From Dyella_D sp052115385 (GTDB lineage: Bacteria; Pseudomonadota; Gammaproteobacteria; Xanthomonadales; Rhodanobacteraceae): a stretch of 64,000 nucleotides of DNA. The notes beneath the pieces were generated by a model. That model was not told the DNA's origin and did not search any database. It saw only the letters and a list, made by a program, of their open reading frames with translations. How positions within the stretch are numbered: position 1 is the stretch's first letter; every line of letters starts with the position of its first letter. The stretch lies in contig NZ_JBFRGP010000001.1 of NCBI RefSeq assembly GCF_052115385.1, positions 496,001 through 560,000 on the forward strand. The letters run 5' to 3'. Both the position numbers and the translations under genes were made by a program. Positions 58,021 to 64,000 of the stretch are shown in pieces.

Positions 58021-58794
58021 ATGAAGCAATTCTTGCGTCCCACGCTGACGGCCGCCGCCCTGGCGGTTGCGCTGGGCCTCACCGCCGGCGCGCACGCCCA
58101 GGCCGCCAAAACCGCCGCTCCGGCGGCCGGCGCGGTCGACAAGACCAAGGCCAGCTATGTGGTCGGCTGGGACCTGGCCAGCCAGCTGCCTCCGCTCGTG
58201 CGCGAGGAAGTGGACCCGGCCACCGTGGCCCGCGCTGTGCAGTCCGCCCTGTCCGGCCAGAAGCCGACCATGAGCGAGGCTGAAGCGAAGCAGGTGCGCG
58301 ACGCGTTCGTCGCCAATCTGCAGACCAAGGCCAAGGCTGAATACGAGAAGGTCGCCTCCAAGAACAAGACCGACGGCGACGCCTACCTGGCCAAGAACAA
58401 GTCCGCCGCCGGCGTGAAGACCACCGCCTCGGGCCTGCAGTACCAGGTGCTCAGCCAGGGCACCGGCGCCCGTCCGGGCCCGAACGACACCGTGCAGGTG
58501 AACTACGTCGGCAGCTTCGTCAATGGCGACGTGTTCGACGATTCGTCCAAGCACGAGGGCAGCACCGGTCCGGCCTCGATCCCGCTTTCCGGCGTGATCC
58601 CGGGCTTCCGCGAAGGCCTGCAGCTGATGCAGGTGGGCGGCCACTACAAGCTGTTCATCCCGTCCAACATCGCCTATGGCGCGCAGCCGCAGAACGGCTT
58701 CCCGCCGAACTCGACGATCATCTTCGACGTCACCCTGGTGAAGACCGGCGCCACGCCGGCCGGCGCCGCTGGCGATCAGGGCGGCGCGAAGTAA
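58021..58794 (+). CDS. FKBP-type peptidyl-prolyl isomerase (FkpA/Mip-like)
   Basis: 257 residues with a signal peptide (TAAALAVALGLTAGAHAQA), an N-terminal dimerisation region (SYVVGWDLASQLPP, about 45-130) and a C-terminal FKBP domain (about 138-243: VQVNYVGSFVNGDVFDDS, IPGFREGLQLMQVGGHYKLF, IPSNIAYGAQ). Periplasmic folding helper. Followed by a strong hairpin terminator. Confidence 0.92.
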   Translation: MKQFLRPTLTAAALAVALGLTAGAHAQAAKTAAPAAGAVDKTKASYVVGWDLASQLPPLVREEVDPATVARAVQSALSGQKPTMSEAEAKQVRDAFVANLQTKAKAEYEKVASKNKTDGDAYLAKNKSAAGVKTTASGLQYQVLSQGTGARPGPNDTVQVNYVGSFVNGDVFDDSSKHEGSTGPASIPLSGVIPGFREGLQLMQVGGHYKLFIPSNIAYGAQPQNGFPPNSTIIFDVTLVKTGATPAGAAGDQGGAK

Positions 58795-58831
58795 GCGTCA
58801 GCCGTTCGCAGCAGACATCGCGGCAAACATG

Positions 58832-58866
58832 GCAAGGGGCGCGAAGCGATTCGCGCCCCTTGCTCA
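58832..58866 (+). terminator. hairpin terminator after the FKBP gene
   Basis: Perfect 14-bp stem 58832-58845/58850-58863 with loop GCGA, followed by TCATTT. Confidence 0.8.
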
Positions 58867-58975
58867 TTTGCGGCGGCGTCTTTTGCGGCGGCAGAATCAG
58901 ACATCCCGAAAGCCCGATGCAGCAAGGCCCCCTGCTAGAATCTGCGGTCTAACGCATCGCGGAACCCTGCATACG

Positions 58976-60313
58976 ATGAAAGTCACCATTTTCGGCACCG
59001 GTTACGTGGGCCTGGTCACCGGCGCCTGCCTGGCCGAGATGGGCAATCACGTGGTCTGCGTGGATATCGACGCGGCCAAGATCGAGCGCCTGAAGCGCGG
59101 CGAGATCCCGATCTACGAGCCGGGCCTGGAATCCATCGTCAAGCGCAACCACGCCAGCGGCCAGCTCGATTTCACCACCGACGCGGCGCCGGCGATCGCG
59201 CACGGCCAGGTGCTCTTCATCGCCGTCGGCACGCCGCCGGACGAAGACGGCAGCGCCGACCTCAAGTACGTGCTCGGCGTGGCGCGCACCATCGGCCAGC
59301 ATCTGGATCGCTACGCCGTGGTGGTGAACAAGTCGACCGTGCCGGTGGGCACCGCCGACCGCGTGCGTGCAGCGGTCGCCGCCGAGCTTGCGGCGCGCGG
59401 CGTGCAGGTCGATTTCGACGTGGTCTCCAATCCCGAATTCCTGAAGGAGGGCGACGCGGTCGAGGACTGCCTGCGCCCGGACCGCATCATCATCGGCAGC
59501 TCCAGCGAGCGCGCGGTAGGCGTGCTGCGCAAGCTGTACGCGCCGTTCAACCGCAACCACGACCGCACAGTGGTGATGGACGAGCGCTCCGCCGAGCTGA
59601 CCAAGTACGCCGCCAACGCCATGCTGGCGACCAAGATCAGCTTCATGAACGAAATCGCCAACATCGCCGAGCGCGTCGGCGCCGACGTGGAACTGGTGCG
59701 CCAGGGCATCGGCTCGGATCCGCGCATCGGCTATCACTTCATCTATCCCGGCGCCGGCTATGGCGGCTCGTGTTTCCCGAAAGACGTGCAGGCGCTGGAG
59801 CGCACCGCGCGCGGCGTCGGCTACGAGGCGCGCCTGCTCGGTGCGGTCGAGTCGGTGAACCACGACCAGAAGGGCAAGTTGTTCGAGCTGATCTCGCGCC
59901 ATTTCGACGGCGACCTCAAGGGCCGCACCATCGCGCTGTGGGGCCTGGCCTTCAAGCCGAACACCGACGACATGCGCGAGGCCTCGAGCCGCCGCGTGAT
60001 GGAAGCGCTGTGGGAAGCCGGCGCCAGCGTGCGCGCGTTCGACCCGGAAGCGCGCGAGGAAACCCATCGCCTCTACGGCGACCGCGCCGACCTGGTGCTG
60101 TGCGACAACGCCTACCAGGCGCTGCAGGGCGCCGACGTGCTGGCCATCGTCACCGAGTGGAAGGCGTTCCGCAGCCCGGATTTCGCACGCATCCGCGGCG
60201 CGCTGAAAAGCCCCGCGATCTTCGACGGCCGCAATCTGTACGATCCGTCCGCGGTCGAGGAAGCGGGCCTGGCCTACTACGGCATCGGCCGCGGCCGCAG
60301 CCTGAGGGTGTGA
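58976..60313 (+). CDS. ugd: UDP-glucose 6-dehydrogenase
   Basis: 445 residues. The NAD-binding Rossmann start is FGTGYVGLVTGACLAEMGN, the catalytic cysteine is Cys266 in YGGSCFPKDVQAL, and LWGLAFKPNTDDMREASS follows. It makes UDP-glucuronate for polysaccharides or lipid A modification. Start ATG 58976; a longer frame to 58829 runs through the preceding terminator and is rejected. Confidence 0.96.
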   Translation: MKVTIFGTGYVGLVTGACLAEMGNHVVCVDIDAAKIERLKRGEIPIYEPGLESIVKRNHASGQLDFTTDAAPAIAHGQVLFIAVGTPPDEDGSADLKYVLGVARTIGQHLDRYAVVVNKSTVPVGTADRVRAAVAAELAARGVQVDFDVVSNPEFLKEGDAVEDCLRPDRIIIGSSSERAVGVLRKLYAPFNRNHDRTVVMDERSAELTKYAANAMLATKISFMNEIANIAERVGADVELVRQGIGSDPRIGYHFIYPGAGYGGSCFPKDVQALERTARGVGYEARLLGAVESVNHDQKGKLFELISRHFDGDLKGRTIALWGLAFKPNTDDMREASSRRVMEALWEAGASVRAFDPEAREETHRLYGDRADLVLCDNAYQALQGADVLAIVTEWKAFRSPDFARIRGALKSPAIFDGRNLYDPSAVEEAGLAYYGIGRGRSLRV

Positions 60314-60314
60314 G

Positions 60315-60530
60315 GTGTCCGTGACGCTCGAACAACGCCTGACCGAACTGGAAGTGCGCCTCACCTTTCTCGACGACACGGTGAACGCCCTGGTCGCCAC
60401 CGAGACCGAACAGGCGCAGCGCATCCTGAAACTGGAGCAGCTGCTGCGCGATCTGCGCCACGAACTGGTGGCGCTGCGCACCACGCAGTCGCTCGACTCG
60501 CACAGCGAGCCGCCGCCGCCGCATTATTGA
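60315..60530 (+). CDS. slyX: SlyX family protein
   Basis: 71 residues, a coiled-coil of about 50 residues (LEQRLTELEVRLTFLDDTVN) ending in the family tail PPPPHY. Function unknown. GTG start at 60315 just after the ugd stop, with GAGG upstream; a second GTG two codons later is possible. Confidence 0.88.
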   Translation: MSVTLEQRLTELEVRLTFLDDTVNALVATETEQAQRILKLEQLLRDLRHELVALRTTQSLDSHSEPPPPHY

Positions 60531-60581
60531 TGCGTCGGTTGTCCCCCGTTCCGATCCACACGTACGACAGGTTTATCGATC

Positions 60582-61184
60582 ATGGCCGATTCCCTGCGCG
60601 ATCAGCTGCTCAAGAGCGGCATCGTCAAACAGGTGCGCGACGAGAAGCGCGCGTCCCAGCCGCCTGCTGGCAAGCCGGCGCACACGCCCTTCCACAAGCA
60701 GGGCAACAAGCCGGTTAATTCCTCGGCCAAACCGGGCGGCAAGCCGCAGCACCCGCCCGCGCGCGCGCCGCGCGACGGCGAGATCGACCTGGCCAAGGCC
60801 TATGCGATCCGCAAGCAGGCCGAGTCCACCGAGCGCCGCCAGGCGGAGCAGGCGGCGGCCGAGGAAGCGCGCGTCAAGCGCGAGCGCAAGCAGCAGATCC
60901 AGGCCTTGCTGCAAGGCCAGGCCTTGAACAAGAAAGATGCCGAGCACGCGCGCCATTTCGAATACGGCGGCAAGATCCGCCGCGTCTACGTCGACCAGGC
61001 GCAGCTGGCCGCGATCAATGCGGGCGAGCTGGGCGTGGTGCAGCAGGGTGGCCACTATCTGGTGGTCACCCGCGCCATCGCCGAGCAGGTGCGCATCATC
61101 GACGCGCATCAGTTGGCGCTGCTGGCGGAGCCGGGTAGCAGCGGCGTGGGCGAAGACGGCGTGCCCGACGACCTGGTCTGGTAA
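60582..61184 (+). CDS. DUF2058 family protein (YaiL-like)
   Basis: 200 residues. The family start MADSLRDQLLKSGIVKQVRD, a proline/lysine-rich linker (about 22-62), a charged helix (KAYAIRKQAESTERRQAEQ) and a C-terminal domain (HFEYGGKIRRVYVDQAQLAA) are visible. Probably a nucleoprotein- or polysome-associated factor; role unknown. It lies 51 bp after slyX. Confidence 0.85.
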   Translation: MADSLRDQLLKSGIVKQVRDEKRASQPPAGKPAHTPFHKQGNKPVNSSAKPGGKPQHPPARAPRDGEIDLAKAYAIRKQAESTERRQAEQAAAEEARVKRERKQQIQALLQGQALNKKDAEHARHFEYGGKIRRVYVDQAQLAAINAGELGVVQQGGHYLVVTRAIAEQVRIIDAHQLALLAEPGSSGVGEDGVPDDLVW

Positions 61185-61224
61185 GCGCCGCCGGAAACGC
61201 TGGGAATCGCGACAACCTATCGCT

Positions 61225-61250
61225 GTCATCCCGGCCTGCGCCGGGATGAC
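61225..61250. repeat. REP-like palindrome, family 2 variant
   Basis: GTCATCCCGGCCTGCGCCGGGATGAC-type palindrome (positions 61225-61250), similar to the arms at 44404-44514 with T-to-C changes in the stem that keep pairing. It sits directly before a terminator. Confidence 0.75.
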
Positions 61251-61253
61251 GTG

Positions 61254-61287
61254 CAAAAAAAGGCCGGCGATGATGCCGGCCTTTTTT
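61254..61287. terminator. bidirectional terminator between DUF2058 and the beta-oxidation gene
   Basis: AAGGCCGGC-GATGAT-GCCGGCCTT stem with A-run on the left and T6 on the right, between convergent genes. Confidence 0.93.
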
Positions 61288-61303
61288 ATTTCATGGCTTG
61301 TTT

Positions 61304-63364
61304 TCAAGCTTCCGGCGGCTGCGCCAGGATCGGCAGGTCCCAACCCTGCTTCGGCGCAAAACGCTCGCCATGCCGCTGCGCCAGCCGTTCCAGCTTGCCC
61401 TTGATCACGCTGGGGCCTTCGCTGCGCACGTACTGGATCGGGCCGCCGCGGAACGGTGCGAAGCCGGTGCCGAAGATCACGCCGGCATCGAGCAGGTCGG
61501 CATCGTCCACCACGCCGTCGGCGAGGCAGGCTACCGCTTCGTTGACCATCGGCAGCAGCATGCGCTCCTGCAGGTCGGCGGGAGCCGTGTAGTCCGGATC
61601 CACTTCCGGCTTCTGCGGCTTGCCTTCCTGCCACACGTAGAAACCCTGGCCGTCCTTCTTGCCGCGCTTGCCGGCGGCGAGCTTGTCCTCGATGCCCGGC
61701 GGCAGCTCCAGGCCCAGGAAGGGGGCCAGCTCCTTGCCGACCGAGGCGCATACGTCGAGGCCGACGGTGTCGGCCAGTTCGATCGGCCCCATCGGCATGC
61801 CGAACTTCTTCGCTTCCTTGTCCAGCACCGGGCCGGGTACGCCTTCGTTGTACAGGCGGATCGCTTCGAGCAGGTAAGGCATCAGGATGCGGTTGACCAG
61901 GAAGCCCGGCGTGCCCTTCACCGCCACCGGCAGCTTGCCGATCGCCTTGCAGAAGGCCAGCGCACGCTTTTCCACTTCCGGGTCGAGACCGTCGTGGCGC
62001 ACCACTTCGACCAGCGGCATCTGCGCCACCGGATTGAAGAAATGCAGGCCCAGGAAACGCTGTGGCGCCTTGAGGCCCTGGCGCAGTTCGTCCAGCGGAA
62101 TGCTGGAGGTGTTGGTGGCGAGCAATTCGTCGGCCTGGAACTGCGGCTCGATGGTGGCGTACAGCGCCTTCTTCGCCTCGGCGTTCTCGAAGATCGCCTC
62201 GATCGCCAGGCCCGCCGCGGCGACCCCCTTGCCCTCGACGTCGGCGCGCAGGCGGCGCGTGACTTCCTCGACCTTCTCCGGCGTCTTCAGCTTCTTTTCG
62301 TACAGCGCGCGCGCACGATCCAGCGCGGGCTGGATGAACTTCATCTCGCGGTCCTGCAGGGTCACCTGGAAACCCTTGAAGGCCGCCCAGGCCGCGATGT
62401 CGCCGCCCATCACGCCGGCGCCCACCACGTGCACGTGCTCGATGCCATGTTCGGCGCCGCTGCCCTGGCTCTTCAGGCGTTCCTGCAGCAGGAAGATGCG
62501 GATCAGATTGCGCGCGGTGCTGGTCTCGGCCAGCTTGGCCACCGAGCGCGCCTCCAGCTTCAGGCGCTGCTGGATGCTGGAACCGCCGCGCTGCCATACG
62601 CCGATCAGCGCGAACGGGGCGGGGTAGTGCTCCTTGCGCACCTTGGCCGCGGTCTGCTTGAGCACCATCGGCGCCAGGATCTTGCGCGCGGGCCAGGTAT
62701 TGGTCGCCCACGCCTTCAGGCGCTGGGCGGCGGGGCGCACGTGCGGGCGGCGCAGCAGGGCGCGCGCTTCGGCCAGCAGCTCGGCCGGCGGGGCCAGGCG
62801 GTCGACCACGCCCAGCGCCGCCGCGCGCCGGGCCGACAAGGCCTTGCCGGTAAGCATCACCGGCAGCGCGTCGAGCGCGCCGATCAGGCGCGGCAGCCGC
62901 GCCGTGCCGCCCCAGCCGGGATGGATGCCGAGCATCACCTCGGGCAGGCCGATGCGGGTCTTTTCGTCGTCGGCGGCGATGCGCTGGCGGCAGGCCAGCA
63001 CCAGTTCGGTGCCGCCGCCCATGCAGGCGCCGTGGATGGCGGCGACCGTGGGGCACGGCAGGCGGGCCAGCGATTCGAACACGCGCTGGCCGTTCTCGAT
63101 GTTCTGCAGCACCGTGCCTTGCCTGGCGTATTCGACGAACTCCTTGATATCCGCGCCGACCGCGAAACCGCCCGGCTTGGCCGAGTGGATCAGCACACCG
63201 GCGGGCTTCTCGATCGACAGGCGCTCCACGATCTGGCCGAGCTCGTCCAGCACCTCGCGCGAAAGCGCGTTGACGCTGCTGTTGGCGCGGTCGAGCGTCA
63301 GGGTGACGATGCCGCTGTCGTCCAGGCTCGTCTTCCAGTGGTTGAAGCGCAATCCTTCGAACAT
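61304..63364 (-). CDS. fatty-acid oxidation multifunctional enzyme (enoyl-CoA hydratase/3-hydroxyacyl-CoA dehydrogenase)
   Basis: 686 residues. The crotonase domain (about 1-190) keeps both catalytic glutamates, in HGACMGGGTELVLACR and GLPEVMLGIHPGWGG. The dehydrogenase domain starts with the NAD motif GAGVMGGDIA at about 315, followed by TNTSSIPLDELRQGL and LGLHFFNPVAQMPLVEVV, and a C-terminal half ends near 680. It carries out two steps of beta-oxidation, as FadB or FadJ; the usual thiolase partner is not adjacent, so which of the two it is remains open. Confidence 0.92.
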   Translation of the reverse strand: MFEGLRFNHWKTSLDDSGIVTLTLDRANSSVNALSREVLDELGQIVERLSIEKPAGVLIHSAKPGGFAVGADIKEFVEYARQGTVLQNIENGQRVFESLARLPCPTVAAIHGACMGGGTELVLACRQRIAADDEKTRIGLPEVMLGIHPGWGGTARLPRLIGALDALPVMLTGKALSARRAAALGVVDRLAPPAELLAEARALLRRPHVRPAAQRLKAWATNTWPARKILAPMVLKQTAAKVRKEHYPAPFALIGVWQRGGSSIQQRLKLEARSVAKLAETSTARNLIRIFLLQERLKSQGSGAEHGIEHVHVVGAGVMGGDIAAWAAFKGFQVTLQDREMKFIQPALDRARALYEKKLKTPEKVEEVTRRLRADVEGKGVAAAGLAIEAIFENAEAKKALYATIEPQFQADELLATNTSSIPLDELRQGLKAPQRFLGLHFFNPVAQMPLVEVVRHDGLDPEVEKRALAFCKAIGKLPVAVKGTPGFLVNRILMPYLLEAIRLYNEGVPGPVLDKEAKKFGMPMGPIELADTVGLDVCASVGKELAPFLGLELPPGIEDKLAAGKRGKKDGQGFYVWQEGKPQKPEVDPDYTAPADLQERMLLPMVNEAVACLADGVVDDADLLDAGVIFGTGFAPFRGGPIQYVRSEGPSVIKGKLERLAQRHGERFAPKQGWDLPILAQPPEA

Positions 63365-63564
63365 GGGTCAGGTCCAGCGTGGAAAGGCTCGAACCATACC
63401 CTGCCGTAGCGTGGATTGCGAGATGGGCCAGGGGGCCACGCAAGTCCATGAAAATCGCGTAAAAGAGTGGCCTGTGCGCTGACGCAAGAAACCCGCCGGC
63501 GAATCCGGGGAGGCTGTTTCGGACGCTAGGCGAAGGCCCACGGACCGCGTAACTTACCTGCCCA

Positions 63565-64000
63565 ATGAACACCTCCATTGCCGCCCCAGCCGTCCAGCCA
63601 GGTGCCGATATCCTCGAGCGCATCCTGGGTGCGCACGGTTGCCTGGTCTCGCTGGAGGACGCCGATGGCGATGCGCTGATCGGGCAGTTCCGCAGCCTGG
63701 TCCGCCGCACCGGCCAGGCGATCTACCTGTGGAGTCCGGAAGAAGGCCTGGGCAACCTGCGCGAGGAGCACGCCGAGAAGGCGCCGCATGCGCGGCTCAG
63801 CCAGGTGCTGCGCTATATCCAGCAGAGCAACCACTTCGGCATCTATCTGTTGCGCCGGCTGCCGTTGCCGCTGGCGGCGCCGGACGTGGCCCTGCTGCGC
63901 CAGCTCGCGCGCACGCCGACCGGTCACGTGCGCCGCGTGGTGCTGCTGGACGCGCCCGAATCGCTGGTCGAAGGACTGAGCGACGTGATCGTGCGGCTGA
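63565..64000 (+). CDS. hypothetical protein, 5' part only
   Basis: An open frame from ATG 63565 (MNTSIAAPAVQPGADILERI) runs 145 codons to the window edge without a stop. Codon use is GC3-rich like the neighbours. The sequence has blocks such as GQAIYLWSPEEGLGNLREEH and LRYIQQSNHFGIYLLRRLPL; these suggest a soluble protein of the kind seen in Xanthomonadales as conserved hypothetical. No domain could be assigned. Divergent from the beta-oxidation gene. Confidence 0.7.
   Translation, partial: MNTSIAAPAVQPGADILERILGAHGCLVSLEDADGDALIGQFRSLVRRTGQAIYLWSPEEGLGNLREEHAEKAPHARLSQVLRYIQQSNHFGIYLLRRLPLPLAAPDVALLRQLARTPTGHVRRVVLLDAPESLVEGLSDVIVRL

Overview
The window is GC-rich DNA from a gammaproteobacterium. 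Gene content and order (tig-clpP-clpX-lon-hupB-tRNA-ppiD, gloB/mltD divergent from methyltransferase-rnhA-dnaQ, a ppsA/ppsR divergent pair, slyX, ugd) and the style of the proteins fit the Xanthomonadales, most likely a Rhodanobacteraceae-type organism (Dyella/Luteibacter/Rhodanobacter group). That placement is inference from gene order and protein resemblance; no rRNA lies in the window.

About 1-31 kb is the accessory half. It opens with the 3' end of a PQQ glucose dehydrogenase gene, facing a di-haem cytochrome c gene. A TonB-dependent receptor follows, then a Fur-box iron-uptake operon (siderophore receptor, two small DUF3325/DUF3649-type membrane proteins, a PepSY membrane protein). Next is a complete C-P lyase core operon, phnGHIJKLM, divergent from phnF-DUF1045-phnN. 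The divergent phn promoter region carries a 289-bp nested inverted repeat that could fold into a DNA cloverleaf. No phnCDE transporter is present; a periplasmic RidA and a DUF5690 MFS-like carrier sit next to phnN. Then come a 2119-residue autotransporter with about twelve 93-residue repeats, an ArsR-DUF899-DUF899-small CxxC protein unit with a probably leaderless promoter, a DHA2-type MFS pump with a divergent LysR regulator, and a small lipoprotein.

About 31.5-64 kb is mostly conserved chromosomal backbone: tRNA-Ala(CGC), rnd, a membrane-anchored SUMF1-domain protein, tRNA-Leu(TAG), the protein quality-control block tig-clpP-clpX-lon, hupB, tRNA-Val(TAC) and tRNA-Asp(GTC), ppiD, fabI, mltD-gloB, methyltransferase-rnhA-dnaQ, tRNA-Ser(CGA), a PP2C phosphatase, a second signal peptidase I, ppsA/ppsR, a DUF1249 gene, a tRNA cluster Ala(GGC)-Glu(TTC)-Asp(GTC), a CPA2 antiporter, a Mip/FkpA-type isomerase, ugd, slyX, a DUF2058 gene, a FadB/FadJ-type beta-oxidation enzyme and a partial gene at the right edge.

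Two families of palindromic intergenic repeats recur. One (core GTAGGTTGGGGTGAG) occurs three times, and each copy supplies the stop codon of a flanking gene. The other (core TTCCGGCGCAGGCCGGAA) sits at 44.4 kb with a variant at 61.2 kb. A 32-bp-arm palindrome next to tRNA-Ser contains an inverted copy of the tRNA 3' end. The points most worth a second look are the nested repeat in the phn promoter, the possible non-ABC phosphonate uptake set, the stop-codon-supplying repeats, the ArsR/DUF899 redox unit and the tRNA-Ser palindrome.
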